A stretch of 64,000 nucleotides of DNA from Rhodospirillaceae bacterium LM-1 (GTDB lineage Bacteria > Pseudomonadota > Alphaproteobacteria > Rhodospirillales > WMHbin7), in NCBI GenBank assembly GCA_902725215.1, contig CACUVI010000001.1, positions 434,001 to 498,000 on the forward strand, written 5' to 3'. A program made the position numbers and the translations under genes. The notes beneath the pieces are model-generated. The model saw only the letters and a program-made list of their open reading frames with translations, searched no databases and was not told the DNA's origin. The number at the start of each line of letters is the position of its first letter. Position 1 is the first letter of the stretch. This document shows, in pieces, positions 1 through 9,300 of this stretch.

Positions 1-1391
1 AGCTGAGAATCGACGATGGTCACCAAAGCGCGTTTAAAGCCAGCGGTGCAAGCGGAAACGATGCCGCGCCCAAGGCGGAATTCTTCCCGCATGCGCTCAT
101 AGATCAGCACATTGGCATCCACCGCCATGCCCATGGTCAGGACGATGCCCGCGATGCCCGGCAGCGTCAGCGTCGCCCCCATCATCGACAACAGCCCCAG
201 AAGCAAGATCAGGTTGACGACCAAGGCGATATCGGCAAAAACCCCGAAGACGCCATAGACGAGCACCATGAAGATGGCGACGAACACAAGGCCAATCGCG
301 CTGGCGATCTTGCCCGCATAGATCGAGTCAGCGCCCAGATCGGGTCCGACCGTGCGTTCTTCGAGAATGGTAAGCGGGGCTGGCAGCGCGCCAGCGCGCA
401 GCAACAAGGCCAGATCATTGGCCGACTGCGCCGTGAAACTGCCGGAAATCTGCCCCGAGCCGCCGATAATGGGTTCGCGGATCACTGGCGCGCTGATTAC
501 CTTGCCATCCAGCACGATGGCGAACTGCTTGCCCGCGTTTTCGGTGGTGATCGAGCCGAACTTCTTGGCGCCCTGGCCGTTGAAGCGGAAATTGACCACC
601 GCTTGGCCTTCCGAAAAACCGGCGCTGGCATCGACCAAGGCTTCGCCGCCCAGTTCCACCTTGCGCCGGATCACGACGATCCTGCCCCCCTCGCCATTGC
701 GGCCTTCGACTTCATGCAGGGCTTCGGACCCCGGCGGCACGCGGCCAGCCAAAGCGTCTTGCGGGCTGACGCCATGATCGACCAGATGGAACGTCAGCTT
801 GGCGGTCTTGCCCAGCAGGCTTTTCACATGTTCGGGATTCTCGACACCCGGCAATTGCAGCAAGATGCGATCCTCGCCCTGGCGGACGATGGTGGGTTCG
901 CGCGTTCCCATTTCGTCAATTCGCCTGCGCACGATCTCGATCGACTGTCCCAATACGGCGCGCCGCTTCTCGTTGATGGCGAATTCCTGATAGCGCAGCG
1001 ACATGGCGCCGTTGTCCGCCACGGCAATCTCGGTCCCGGCGTCCAGCTTGCGCAAAAGGTCGCGGGCCTTTTCACGCTGACCCGCTTCGGGAATGGTGAC
1101 GCGCAAGCCGTCGGCATCAGCGCCCAGACCAATATAGCGGATATTCTCCTTGCGAAGCGTCGTGCGGGCCGTCTCGACCAGCGACACCGCTTGTTCCTTG
1201 AACACCGCCTTCAGATCGACTTCCAGCAGCAGATGCGATCCGCCCTGAAGATCAAGCCCCAGATTGACCGGCTTCAGCCAAGCGGGCATCATCGATAGCG
1301 CACTGGCCGGAAGCGCATTCGGCAAAGCGAAAAGCGCCCCCCCCAAACAGACCAGGGCAACCAGAATCACCTTCCAGCTTTCGATGCGCAT
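1..1391 (-). CDS. secD: Protein translocase subunit SecD (partial, C-terminus off left edge)
   Basis: SecD is part of the SecDF-YajC accessory complex, which uses the proton motive force to help SecYEG complete protein export across the inner membrane. The minus-strand translation starts MRIESWKVIL, has one N-terminal membrane helix (about residues 8-28), the diagnostic LGLDLQGGSHLLLEV motif near residue 44, a large periplasmic domain, and then membrane helices carrying GMAVDANVLIYERM. About 463 codons are present; the gene runs off the left edge and only the last helices are missing. It starts 23 bases after yajC on the same strand, so a yajC-secD(-secF) operon is expected, with secF outside the window. 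Confidence 0.96.
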   Translation of the reverse strand, partial: MRIESWKVILVALVCLGGALFALPNALPASALSMMPAWLKPVNLGLDLQGGSHLLLEVDLKAVFKEQAVSLVETARTTLRKENIRYIGLGADADGLRVTIPEAGQREKARDLLRKLDAGTEIAVADNGAMSLRYQEFAINEKRRAVLGQSIEIVRRRIDEMGTREPTIVRQGEDRILLQLPGVENPEHVKSLLGKTAKLTFHLVDHGVSPQDALAGRVPPGSEALHEVEGRNGEGGRIVVIRRKVELGGEALVDASAGFSEGQAVVNFRFNGQGAKKFGSITTENAGKQFAIVLDGKVISAPVIREPIIGGSGQISGSFTAQSANDLALLLRAGALPAPLTILEERTVGPDLGADSIYAGKIASAIGLVFVAIFMVLVYGVFGVFADIALVVNLILLLGLLSMMGATLTLPGIAGIVLTMGMAVDANVLIYERMREEFRLGRGIVSACTAGFKRALVTIVDSQ

Positions 1392-1414
1392 ACGCTTTAT
1401 CCAGGTTTAAAGAT

Positions 1415-1834
1415 TCAGTCTTTCTTGCCTGACAACAGCTTGCCCAGCATCGAGCCGCCCTTGCCTTCATCGGCGGGCTTCACGGAGTCATCATCGTTGC
1501 CGCCCTTGCCCACCGGTTCGGTCTTCGACAAGACCGAAGTGATCGTTTCTTGAACGACCTTGACCTTCACGTTCTCGGCGATCTCGACGGTGACCTCGCC
1601 GTCTTGCACCTTGACGATCTGACCGATGATGCCGCCGCCCGTCACCACCTTGTCGCCGCGGCGCAACGCGCTCAGCTTCGCCTTATGCTCCTTCATCCGT
1701 TTCTGCTGCGGACGGATCAGCAGGAAATAAAAGAGAATGAAGATCAGAACCAGCGGCAGCAGCGATTGCAGCGAATCCATCCCACCGCCGGGAGCGGCGG
1801 TTGCGGTTTGGGCGAGCGCCTCGGAAATCAGCAT
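1415..1834 (-). CDS. yajC: Preprotein translocase subunit YajC
   Basis: Small single-span inner-membrane protein that associates with SecDF. The 139-residue product has a short N-terminus, one hydrophobic helix (about residues 28-45, LLPLVLIFILFYFLLIRPQQ), and the conserved cytoplasmic YajC core with KLSALRRGDKVVTGGGIIG followed by VEIAENVKVKV. The family is usually about 110 residues; the extra length is a charged, Gly/Asp-rich tail. It is the first gene of the yajC-secD unit and lies back to back with the DUF815 ATPase gene on the other strand, about 100 bases apart. Confidence 0.95.
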   Translation of the reverse strand: MLISEALAQTATAAPGGGMDSLQSLLPLVLIFILFYFLLIRPQQKRMKEHKAKLSALRRGDKVVTGGGIIGQIVKVQDGEVTVEIAENVKVKVVQETITSVLSKTEPVGKGGNDDDSVKPADEGKGGSMLGKLLSGKKD

Positions 1835-1891
1835 CGGATACTCCTTCAGAATTTGGGGCGACTATACAGACAGCGCACGGCTTTGCAAACC

Positions 1892-1919
1892 TTGACTGTT
1901 GGCTTTTTTGTCCTATGCG
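1892..1919 (+). promoter_or_regulatory. Putative sigma-70 promoter of the DUF815 ATPase gene
   Basis: TTGACT (1892-1897), a 16-base spacer and TATGCG (1914-1919) lie just upstream of the ATG at 1935. The untranslated leader would be only about 10 bases, with AGGG 8 bases before the ATG. This placement also argues against the earlier in-frame ATG at 1899, which falls inside the spacer. No transcript data. Confidence 0.4.
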
Positions 1920-1934
1920 GGTAGGGTCATTTCC

Positions 1935-2786
1935 ATGAACGAAATGGACCTTCTGCGCCGCATCGCCGAGGCCCTGGAGCGACTGGCGCCGGGGCTTAAG
2001 CCCTTGAACGACCTTCATAAGGCTGACGCTTTCGTCTGGCATGCGCAAACGCAATCCTTGCAGCCCGTACCCAAGGTCAACCGGGTGCCGCTGATGCTTT
2101 TGAAGGGCATTGCTGGACAGCGCGACATGCTGCTGGACAATACGCGGCGCTTTTCCATGGGGTTGCCCGCCAACAACGCCCTGTTGTGGGGGGCCAGGGG
2201 AACCGGCAAAAGCTCGCTGGTGAAAGCCGTTCATGCCGAAATCAACCAAGAAAAGCCCAAGGCTTTGGCCTTGGTGGAAATCCACCGCGAGGACATCCCC
2301 TCGCTGCCTCGCCTGCTTGGCGTGCTGAAAGACAGCCAGCGGCGCTGCGTGCTGTTCTGCGACGACCTGTCCTTCGACGCCCAGGACGACGCCTACAAAT
2401 CGCTGAAAGCCGTGCTGGAAGGCGGCATCGAAGGCAGACCCGCCAATGTTCTGTTCTACGCCACCTCGAACCGCCGCCATCTGATGGCCCGCGACATGAT
2501 CGAGAACGAGCGTTCAACCGCCATCAATCCCGGCGAGGCGGTCGAGGAAAAGGTCTCGCTGTCCGACCGCTTCGGCCTGTGGCTGGGCTTTCACAATGCC
2601 GACCAAGACACTTATCTGGCCATGGTCGAAGGCTATGCCAGGGAATATGGGCTTCAGATCGCCCCCGACGCCCTGAAGCGCCAAGCGCTGGAATGGTCGG
2701 TCACCCGCGGGTCGCGCTCGGGCCGGGTGGCCTGGCAGTTCATCCAGGACCTTGCCGGACGATTGGGTCAGAAAATCGAAGGATAA
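1935..2786 (+). CDS. DUF815-family AAA+ ATP-binding protein
   Basis: A 283-residue P-loop ATPase of the DUF815 family, found next to sec/tat genes in many alphaproteobacteria; its cellular role is not established. The Walker A motif is GARGTGKSSLVKA (about residues 85-97) and the Walker B-like segment is CVLFCDDLSFD. Later come an ATSNRRHLM sensor-type segment and ERSTAINPGEAVEEKVSLSD, which is typical of the family. I start at 1935 because it gives MNEMDLLRRIAEALERL and lies just after a plausible promoter; an in-frame ATG at 1899 would add 12 residues. It converges on the nlpD-like gene with only 4 bases between stop codons. Confidence 0.85.
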   Translation: MNEMDLLRRIAEALERLAPGLKPLNDLHKADAFVWHAQTQSLQPVPKVNRVPLMLLKGIAGQRDMLLDNTRRFSMGLPANNALLWGARGTGKSSLVKAVHAEINQEKPKALALVEIHREDIPSLPRLLGVLKDSQRRCVLFCDDLSFDAQDDAYKSLKAVLEGGIEGRPANVLFYATSNRRHLMARDMIENERSTAINPGEAVEEKVSLSDRFGLWLGFHNADQDTYLAMVEGYAREYGLQIAPDALKRQALEWSVTRGSRSGRVAWQFIQDLAGRLGQKIEG

Positions 2787-2790
2787 CCCC

Positions 2791-3648
2791 CTATCCATCC
2801 ACCAATTGCACCAACGGATTGACCGGCTTTGAATTGTGGCGCAATTCGAAATGCAATTGCGGGCTTGTCACCAGCCCGGTGGCGCCAACCCTTGCGATGG
2901 CTTGGCCGCGATCCACCCGATCGCCCTTGCCGACCAGCAGCAGATCGTTATGGGCATAGGCCGACACCCAGCCGTCCTGATGTTTGACCAGCAACATATT
3001 GCCAAATCCCTTCAACTCGCTGCCCGCATAAACCACCACGCCATTCTCGCTGGCCCGCACATAGGCGCCGCGCTTGGCGCCGATATTGATGCCGTCATTG
3101 TTCTGGCCCTTGCCGGTCACGCCAAAGCCTTCGACGAGCGGCCCTTTCACCGGCCACAAGAATCCCTTGCCCGCCTTGGGCCGGGGTTCGGGAAATACCA
3201 GCGCAGCCGGTTCAGGCCCAGGCCTTGCCGCCGGGGTTGGTTCGGGCACGCTGGCCTGCGCCGAAGCGATGGGCGGCGGAAAGGCCGGTGCGGGCAGGCT
3301 GAGCGCGGCAACGTTTTGCCTGGGCTGTTGGGGCGCAAGTTGTGGAATCTTCAACCGCTGGCCGACCAGCAGCTTGAAGGGCGCTTCCAGCCCGTTGGCG
3401 TCGATGATCTCGCGCACGCCCACGCCATGGCGCTTGGCCAGGCCATAAACGCTGTCGCCCTTGGCAACCTCGATCATGCCGGGCGGCAAGGGCTGTGGCT
3501 GGGCCTGCCTTTGCTGCGCGGCTTGCGGACGCTGCGAAAAGGATTGATTCCACCAAGGCTCGGAAACAGTCGAATAGCAGCCGGAAAGCATTGTTCCCAG
3601 CACCAGCCCTATCGACAATCCGCGCATTCTACCCATACTATCGTTCAT
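2791..3648 (-). CDS. nlpD: LysM and M23-like domain lipoprotein (NlpD type)
   Basis: Outer-membrane or periplasmic lipoprotein of the NlpD/EnvC type, which activates N-acetylmuramyl-L-alanine amidases during septum splitting. The 285-residue product has a lipobox LSGC with the acylated Cys at residue 24, a LysM peptidoglycan-binding domain (about 57-100), a Pro/Ala-rich linker, and a LytM/M23 domain (about 165-282). The HFELRHNSKPVNP end of M23 is present, but the first metal-binding segment reads NNDGINIGAKRG where active enzymes have His-x-Gly. The domain therefore looks degenerate, as expected for an amidase activator rather than a peptidase. In many relatives it directly follows pcm; here two genes intervene. 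Confidence 0.85.
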   Translation of the reverse strand: MNDSMGRMRGLSIGLVLGTMLSGCYSTVSEPWWNQSFSQRPQAAQQRQAQPQPLPPGMIEVAKGDSVYGLAKRHGVGVREIIDANGLEAPFKLLVGQRLKIPQLAPQQPRQNVAALSLPAPAFPPPIASAQASVPEPTPAARPGPEPAALVFPEPRPKAGKGFLWPVKGPLVEGFGVTGKGQNNDGINIGAKRGAYVRASENGVVVYAGSELKGFGNMLLVKHQDGWVSAYAHNDLLLVGKGDRVDRGQAIARVGATGLVTSPQLHFELRHNSKPVNPLVQLVDG

Positions 3649-3802
3649 GCGCGAAAATGATTGAGAAAGGGTTAAGGGGCAGAGCGGGTTCGATGCCCCA
3701 TATGCCTACAAATCATGTCAAGCGCCTTGTCGAGAAGGGAAGCGGCGCTTGGCTGCCGACAGGTCTGTAAAAGGGAATGGGACCAGCAGCAGAGCGCCGC
3801 GC

Positions 3803-5179
3803 TCAAACATGATCCCAAGCCTGATTCTCTGGCGCGTCCCAATCTTCGACCAGAGCTTGGCCCTGCGCATTCATCAAGTCGCGCCATTCGGCACGCTCGG
3901 GGCAACCGAGACGAGCCAAGTTCCGCTTAACCCGCTCGATCTCAAGCTTCACACCGACCTGAGTAAACAGGTCGAGTGCTTGGCGGTAATAGGCGCAGGC
4001 TTTGTCCTTATCGCCGCGCGTTGCTTCCAAAACGCCGAGGTTGCCGTACTGGGTCGCCATGCCCTGCTTGCCGCCCAATTCCTGGTTCAGCTTCAGAGCT
4101 TTTTGGAAATGCTCCTCGGCCTTGGCGAGATCGACCTGCTTTAGGTAGATCAAGCCGAGATTGCCGTATTGGGCCGCCATGCCCTCCTTGCGGCACAGTT
4201 CCTGGCTCAGCGCCAGCGCTTTTTGATGATGCTCCTCGGCCTTGGCGAGATCGCCCTGCCTTCGGTAGATCAGGCCGAGATTTCCGTACTGGCTCGCTAT
4301 GCCCTCCTTACGGCCCAGGTCCTGGAAGAGCGCCAGCGCTTTCTTGTGGAACTCCTTTGCCTTGGCAAAATCGCCCTGCTTTCGGTAGATCAGGCCGAGA
4401 TTGCCATACTGGCCCGCCATACACTCCTTGCCGCCCAACTCCTGGCCGAGCGCCAGCGCTTTCAGGCAATGCGCCTCTGCCTTGGCGAGATCGCCCTGAG
4501 TTCCGTAGATGATGCCAAGATTGCCGGTGGCCATGGCGATCACCTGCTTGTCAGCACTGCGGTTGCCCAAGGCCAGGACCTTCTCGAAGGCTTGCCTGGC
4601 CGGATCCATCTCGCCCAGGCGCCACAATAATTTACCCAATTGATTCCAGCCGTCGGCATCGTCGGCATCGAGTTCTACTGCCTTGCGGTAATAGCCCAGA
4701 GCCTTGTGCGTATCACTCAGGTACACCAATGCACCAAGATGCCTTGCGGCGGCGGCGGCTTCTTTGAAGGAAGCCTCGCCTTCCTGCTTCTTCTCGGCCA
4801 GCACTTGTTCGAAAATCGTTTCGGCGCCACTTGTATCGCCTTCGCTCAACCTTGATAAGGCTAGGTCCAGACCGGGGGCATTTTTCTGCGCTTCCAGCGC
4901 TTCGACCACATCCTGATACTGTTTGCGAAGCTGGTCGTTCTCGGAGCGCAGCGAACTGTTTTCCTGGCCCAGCCTGTCGGCGTCTTTTCCGTCACGCTCA
5001 CGGGCGATGCGGACCAGCGTTTCCACGGTCTCCATCGTGCGCCTGTGCTGATCGTCTTCAGATTTCTTTGTTCCGCCAAATTGCTTGTAAGCCGCCCAAA
5101 CAGCCAGGATCGCCGCCAGCAATGCCAGCACACCATTCACAAAATCCTTGTGGTCCAGATAGAACTGCCAGATGCCCAT
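3803..5179 (-). CDS. Membrane-anchored TPR-repeat protein
   Basis: A 458-residue protein with one N-terminal membrane helix (about residues 13-32), a charged coiled-coil stretch (about 50-95) and a long array of tetratricopeptide repeats. Five adjacent 40-residue units in the second half share the core YGNLGLIYRKQGDFAKAKEF and are so alike at the DNA level that they form a 120-bp tandem repeat. TPRs are protein-interaction scaffolds; no catalytic domain is visible, and the partner is unknown. The gene sits between pcm plus a small conserved gene upstream and nlpD downstream, where relatives often have pcm next to nlpD. The precise function cannot be named. Confidence 0.8.
   Translation of the reverse strand: MGIWQFYLDHKDFVNGVLALLAAILAVWAAYKQFGGTKKSEDDQHRRTMETVETLVRIARERDGKDADRLGQENSSLRSENDQLRKQYQDVVEALEAQKNAPGLDLALSRLSEGDTSGAETIFEQVLAEKKQEGEASFKEAAAAARHLGALVYLSDTHKALGYYRKAVELDADDADGWNQLGKLLWRLGEMDPARQAFEKVLALGNRSADKQVIAMATGNLGIIYGTQGDLAKAEAHCLKALALGQELGGKECMAGQYGNLGLIYRKQGDFAKAKEFHKKALALFQDLGRKEGIASQYGNLGLIYRRQGDLAKAEEHHQKALALSQELCRKEGMAAQYGNLGLIYLKQVDLAKAEEHFQKALKLNQELGGKQGMATQYGNLGVLEATRGDKDKACAYYRQALDLFTQVGVKLEIERVKRNLARLGCPERAEWRDLMNAQGQALVEDWDAPENQAWDHV
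4021..4540. repeat. 120-bp direct tandem repeats (TPR-coding)
   Basis: The segment CTTGGCGAGATCG and its variants recurs at 4121, 4241, 4361 and 4481, exactly 120 bases apart, and the flanking sequence (CGCCAGCGCTTT, TAGATCAGGCCGAGATTGCC) keeps the same register. Each unit encodes one 40-residue TPR motif on the minus strand. The high DNA identity points to recent duplication or homogenisation. Confidence 0.9.
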
Positions 5180-5240
5180 CGACCCCTCGCAACGTCAGGC
5201 ATCAGGGATGATACAAGATCGCCTGAAAGGCGCAATAGAC

Positions 5241-5294
5241 CTCGCCCTTCCTTGGCGTTCCTCTGCGCTCTCAGCGTTCTCTGCGGTAAATCCC
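5241..5294. repeat. Intergenic NAENAE-type low-complexity repeat
   Basis: On the minus strand this stretch contains ACCGCAGAGAACGCTGAGAG followed by CGCAGAGGAACGCCAAGGAAG, with a GCAGAG/GCTGAG core recurring about every 9-10 bases. If translated it would give FTAENAESAEERQG. Closely similar sequences are scattered between genes in many unrelated bacterial genomes and are often wrongly called as protein. It lies in the 175-base gap between the TPR gene and the small gene downstream of pcm. The assignment is from memory of the motif, not from a search. Confidence 0.55.
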
Positions 5295-5354
5295 CTACTT
5301 ATGCGCCCCCCTGAGAAGGGCGCCTTGCTATCCTTTCCCGGCCTTTCCTTTGCC

Positions 5355-5762
5355 TCAAGAAGGGCTGCGCATCTTCTCGACGACCAAATCGAACAGCCGG
5401 TCCGGGTCGGAATCGGGATTGTGCACAAAGCCCAGAAATTTTGGCGCTTGGCGCGTTCGGTGTTCGACGATCCTGATCGTCGTCCGATTCCCATGGATGG
5501 TGGATTTTTCATGCCGGGCGGCGCCAGCCAGCAAAGCGCCAATCCTCTCCTTCAGGGCGGCGGTTGTTTTCGCAGGCACTCGAATTGGGGCCGTGACGGC
5601 GACAAGAACGGTGGTGCCCTCGGGAACAACATCTTCGGCAAAGGCACGAAGTCGTCCGACAAGCCCGATCACCACACGGTCGAACCTCAGGCCAAGTTTC
5701 GAGGGACCCAGACCCTCGGTCCTTTCGATTTCACTCAGAATGGCTTTTTCGAGCTTCATCAA
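5355..5762 (-). CDS. Small conserved hypothetical protein downstream of pcm
   Basis: A 135-residue basic protein starting MMKLEKAILSEIERTEGLG. It begins 21 bases after the pcm stop on the same strand, so it is probably co-transcribed with surE-pcm. It is predicted soluble, with an alternating pattern LRFDRVVIGLVGRLRAF, VLVAVTAPIRVPAKTTAAL and a C-terminal FLGFVHNPDSDPDRLFDLVV. I do not recognise a domain. A second Met one codon later is an equally possible start. Its coding status is supported by position, by the strand it shares with its neighbours and by the lack of overlap with another gene; function unknown. Confidence 0.6.
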   Translation of the reverse strand: MMKLEKAILSEIERTEGLGPSKLGLRFDRVVIGLVGRLRAFAEDVVPEGTTVLVAVTAPIRVPAKTTAALKERIGALLAGAARHEKSTIHGNRTTIRIVEHRTRQAPKFLGFVHNPDSDPDRLFDLVVEKMRSPS

Positions 5763-5783
5763 TTGACGCCTTGGACGGTCCCC

Positions 5784-6425
5784 CTACCCTTCCCCGGCCA
5801 CGCCGGGCAGCAGTGGCACGAAGCGCACGCCGAACAGGCTTTCGATTTCGAAATCGGTTTCGGTGCGGGTGTATTTGACCAGATGCTGCTCGCCATTCTC
5901 GTCGCCCAAAGGGGCAACCAGAATGCCGCCGACATCCAACTGATCCAGCAACGTCTTGGGCACGTCGAACGGAGCGGCAGTCAGAATGATGCGGTCGAAC
6001 GGCGCCTGCTCGGGCCAGCCTTTGAAGCCGTCGCCGCACAGGGTGGTGATGTTATGCAAACGCAATTCCTTGAAGCGCTCCTCGGCTTGCTTGAGCAGCG
6101 GACGATGGCGCTCGATGGTGTAGACGCGCCTAGCCAGTTTGGACAAAATCGCGGTCTGATAGCCCGAACCGGTGCCGATCTCCAGCACCTTCATGCGATC
6201 GCCCAGGTTCAGCGCCTGGGTCATCAACCCCACCACCAAAGGCTGGCTGATGGTTTGTCCGCAACCGATGGGCAGGGCGTTGTTGTCATAGGCTTGATCG
6301 AGAAAACTATATTCGACGAACTTTTCGCGCGGCGTCAACTCGATGGAAGACAGCGTCTTGGTGTCGATGACTCCTCCGGCGCGCAATTCCATCAGCAGTC
6401 GGATCTTGCGCGAAGAAACGATCAT
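5784..6425 (-). CDS. pcm: Protein-L-isoaspartate O-methyltransferase
   Basis: Repairs damaged proteins by methylating L-isoaspartyl residues with S-adenosylmethionine. The 213-residue product has the family landmarks FVEYSFLDQAYDNNALPIG and GQTISQPLVVGLM, the SAM-binding motif I VLEIGTGSGYQTAIL, and a C-terminal PLGDENGEQHLV segment. I start at 6425 ([14 protein letters not shown]) because this ATG overlaps the surE stop as ATGA, implying translational coupling. A longer in-frame start at 6479 would sit inside surE. surE and pcm are adjacent in many proteobacteria. Confidence 0.93.
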   Translation of the reverse strand: MIVSSRKIRLLMELRAGGVIDTKTLSSIELTPREKFVEYSFLDQAYDNNALPIGCGQTISQPLVVGLMTQALNLGDRMKVLEIGTGSGYQTAILSKLARRVYTIERHRPLLKQAEERFKELRLHNITTLCGDGFKGWPEQAPFDRIILTAAPFDVPKTLLDQLDVGGILVAPLGDENGEQHLVKYTRTETDFEIESLFGVRFVPLLPGVAGEG

Positions 6426-7207
6426 TCGAACAAGCCGCCCAACTTGGCCAAGGTGGGGCCATGCGTCAGATCGACGCATAAAGGCGTCACCGTCACATAG
6501 CCCTCGAAGATGGCGAACAGATCAGTGCCCGCCTCGGAACGGTCTTCGGTGCGCTGACCACCGATCCAGATATAGGGCAATCCACGCGGATCGATGCGCT
6601 CGGAAATCTGATCGCCGATCTTGCGCTTGCCCTGGCGGGCCAGCACGACGCCCTTCACCTTCTTGGCCGGAACGTCGGGAAAATTCAAGTTCATCAGCAC
6701 ATTGGCCGGACAAGGCTGGCCGCACAGCTTCTTGATCACCTTGGCCGCCCAGGCTTCGCAGGTGGCCCATTTCACCGGCTGGTCGGGCGACACCACCTGC
6801 GACAGCGCGAACGAGCGAATGCCCATCAGCGTGCCTTCCATGGCGGCGGCCACCGTGCCGGAATAGGTGATGTCCTCGCCCAGATTGCCGCCCCGGTTGA
6901 CGCCCGAAAGCACGATGTCGGGGCGGATTTCCTTCATGATCTTGTTCACGGCCAGCAGAACGCTGTCGGTCGGCGTTCCATCCACCGCAAAGCGCTGCTT
7001 GGCCAGCTTGCGGATGCGAAGCGGACGGCGTAGCGTTAGCGAATGTCCGGCGGCACTTTGTTCGCTTTCAGGCGCCACCACCCACACATCGTCGGAAATC
7101 GCATGCGCGATCCGCTCAAGCGCCTTGATGCCCGACGCCTCGATGCCATCGTCGTTGGAAATCAGGATGCGGGCCTTCTTCAACGATTTGATGGGCTGAT
7201 GTGTCAC
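6422..7207 (-). CDS. surE: 5'/3'-nucleotidase SurE
   Basis: Metal-dependent nucleotidase or survival protein that dephosphorylates nucleoside monophosphates. The 261-residue product begins with the metal-binding [17 protein letters not shown] (the DD pair), followed by [17 protein letters not shown] and the nucleotide-site segment [19 protein letters not shown]. The family is about 250 residues. It overlaps the serS stop by 4 bases (ATGA) upstream and pcm in the same way downstream, so serS-surE-pcm are read as one coupled unit. Confidence 0.95.
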   Translation of the reverse strand: MTHQPIKSLKKARILISNDDGIEASGIKALERIAHAISDDVWVVAPESEQSAAGHSLTLRRPLRIRKLAKQRFAVDGTPTDSVLLAVNKIMKEIRPDIVLSGVNRGGNLGEDITYSGTVAAAMEGTLMGIRSFALSQVVSPDQPVKWATCEAWAAKVIKKLCGQPCPANVLMNLNFPDVPAKKVKGVVLARQGKRKIGDQISERIDPRGLPYIWIGGQRTEDRSEAGTDLFAIFEGYVTVTPLCVDLTHGPTLAKLGGLFE

Positions 7208-8475
7208 GGTTTGATCACCTCAAGGCCGCCCATATAATGCTTAAGGGCTTCGGGCACGACGATGGACCCATCTGCCTGCTGATAGTTTTCCAGCACCGCG
7301 ACCAACGTGCGCCCAACCGCTAGGCCGGAACCGTTCAGCGTATGCACGGGGCGCGTGGTCTTCTCTCCCGCTTTGCGGCAACGCGCCTTCATGCGCAAGG
7401 CCTGAAACTCGCCGCAATTCGAGCAAGACGAAATCTCGCGATAGGCATTCTGGGCAGGCAGCCAAACTTCAATGTCATAGGTCTTCCTGGCCGAGAAACC
7501 CATGTCGCCGGTGCACAGCGTGATGACACGGTAAGCCAGCCCCAGACGCTTCAGCACTTCCTCGGCGCAATTCAGCATGCGGTTATGCTCTTCCTCGCTC
7601 TGCTCGGGCGTCGTGATGCTGACCAACTCGACCTTCTGGAACTGGTGCTGGCGGATCATGCCGCGCGTGTCCTTGCCCGCCGCCCCGGCTTCGGAACGAA
7701 AGCAATTGGTGAGTGCCGTCATGCGGATCGGCAGCTTGGCGTCGTCCAAAATCTCGCCGGACACTAAATTCGTCAGCGGCACTTCGGCGGTGGGAATCAT
7801 CCAATGGCCCTGCTCGGTGCGAAACAGGTCGTCGCCGAATTTCGGCAACTGGCCGGTGCCGTAGAGCGCGGTGTCTTTCACCAGCACCGGCGGATTGACT
7901 TCCAGATAGCCATTGGTTCCGGTATGCAGGTTCAGCATGAAAGCGCCCAGGGCGCGTTCCAGGCGGGCCAAGGCCCCCTTCAGCACCACGAAACGCGCCC
8001 CCGACAGCTTGGCCGCCGCGTCGAAATCCATCAGGCCCAAACCCACGCCCAATTCGTCATGCGCCTTGGGCTTGAAATCGAAACTGGGCGGTTCGCCCGA
8101 TGTCCTTAACAGCTTATTCTTAGTCTCATCCTTTCCGTCCGGTACATCGCTTGCTGGCAAATTGGGGATTTCTAGTAGTGCATTTTCTAAATCAAGATTC
8201 AGAATTTTTGCGGCAGCATCTTTTAGCTCTTCTTCTTCCTTGTCGGCGGCCACCTGGGCCATGATGGCCGATGCGTCGCCGCCCTTCGATTTGATGGCGC
8301 CGATTTCCTTGGCGGCCTTGTTGCGCCTAGCCTGGATTTCCTGCGCCTCGCTCATCAAGCGGCGGCGCTCGGCGTCGATCGCCAGCAGTTCGGCCGATCG
8401 CACTTCCAGGCCGCGCCGCTTCAGCCCCGCGTCGAAGGCTTCCGGGTTCTCGCGAATGAATTTGATGTCGTGCAT
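7204..8475 (-). CDS. serS: Serine-tRNA ligase
   Basis: Class II aminoacyl-tRNA synthetase charging tRNA-Ser (and tRNA-Sec where present). The 423 residues start [20 protein letters not shown] and form the N-terminal tRNA-binding coiled coil (to about residue 105). The catalytic core follows, with motif 2 around [20 protein letters not shown] and motif 3 [19 protein letters not shown]. The length is normal. It lies 3 bases downstream of tatC on the same strand and overlaps surE. Confidence 0.97.
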   Translation of the reverse strand: MHDIKFIRENPEAFDAGLKRRGLEVRSAELLAIDAERRRLMSEAQEIQARRNKAAKEIGAIKSKGGDASAIMAQVAADKEEEELKDAAAKILNLDLENALLEIPNLPASDVPDGKDETKNKLLRTSGEPPSFDFKPKAHDELGVGLGLMDFDAAAKLSGARFVVLKGALARLERALGAFMLNLHTGTNGYLEVNPPVLVKDTALYGTGQLPKFGDDLFRTEQGHWMIPTAEVPLTNLVSGEILDDAKLPIRMTALTNCFRSEAGAAGKDTRGMIRQHQFQKVELVSITTPEQSEEEHNRMLNCAEEVLKRLGLAYRVITLCTGDMGFSARKTYDIEVWLPAQNAYREISSCSNCGEFQALRMKARCRKAGEKTTRPVHTLNGSGLAVGRTLVAVLENYQQADGSIVVPEALKHYMGGLEVIKP

Positions 8476-8478
8476 AAC

Positions 8479-9300
8479 TCAACTCTCGTTGAAATCGGTT
8501 TCCGGAAGTGAACCGTCGTCATCTTCGCCTTCAGCTTCCCGCTTTTTCTTCTCGACCATCTTGCAAGAATAGATCGAGATTTCGTAGAGGATCATCATCG
8601 GCACGGCCAAGCCGATCTGGCTGATCACGTCGGGCGGCGTCAGAATGGCGGCGGCCACGAAGATCAAGACGATGGCATAGCGGCGCTTCTCGGCCAAACC
8701 TTTGGATGTCACCAACCCTACGCGGGCCATCAAGGTCAGGAGAACGGGAAGCTGAAAAGCGATGCCGAAAGCGAAGATCAGCTTCATCACCAATGACAGA
8801 TATTCGCCAACCTTGGCCTCCAACTGGATGGGAAGGCCGCCGTCAAGGGGCTGGGCTTCGAAGGACAGCAGAAACTGCCAAGCCATGGGGATGATGAAGT
8901 AATAAACCAGCGCCGCCCCCATAAGAAATAGGATCGGCGTGGCGAACAGGAAGGGCAGGAAGGCCTGGCGCTCGTGCTTGTACAGGCCCGGCGCTATGAA
9001 GGCCCAAAGCTGGCTGGCGAAGACCGGGAACGAGAAGAACAGCGCCGTGAACATGGCGACGCGCACATAGGTAAAGAAGGCTTCAGTCAGCGCCGTGTAA
9101 ATCATGCGCCGGTTGCCGCCCATGCTTTCAAAAATGTCGGTCAGCGGCTGCACCAGGAAACCATAAACATGGTGGGCGAAATAGTAGCTGACGAAGAAGG
9201 CGACCACGAAAAAGGCCATCGACCACATCAGGCGATTGCGCAACTCAACCAGATGCTCGAGCAGCGGCATCTTCTTTTCGTCGCTGGATTCCTCGGTCAC
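8479..9300 (-). CDS. tatC: Twin-arginine translocase subunit TatC
   Basis: Polytopic receptor of the Tat pathway, which exports folded proteins carrying twin-arginine signals. The 273-residue product has the conserved N-terminal [14 protein letters not shown] segment, about six membrane helices, and the typical [19 protein letters not shown] loop. The charged C-terminal tail after [12 protein letters not shown] is somewhat long. It overlaps tatB by 4 bases and continues the tatABC operon into serS. A Tat substrate is encoded in the same window: the binding protein at 50636. Confidence 0.96.
   Translation of the reverse strand: MTEESSDEKKMPLLEHLVELRNRLMWSMAFFVVAFFVSYYFAHHVYGFLVQPLTDIFESMGGNRRMIYTALTEAFFTYVRVAMFTALFFSFPVFASQLWAFIAPGLYKHERQAFLPFLFATPILFLMGAALVYYFIIPMAWQFLLSFEAQPLDGGLPIQLEAKVGEYLSLVMKLIFAFGIAFQLPVLLTLMARVGLVTSKGLAEKRRYAIVLIFVAAAILTPPDVISQIGLAVPMMILYEISIYSCKMVEKKKREAEGEDDDGSLPETDFNES

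Noticed and set aside
4021-4540. Possible CRISPR-like array
   Set aside because: Units are 120 bp, without unique spacers, and encode TPR motifs in frame.
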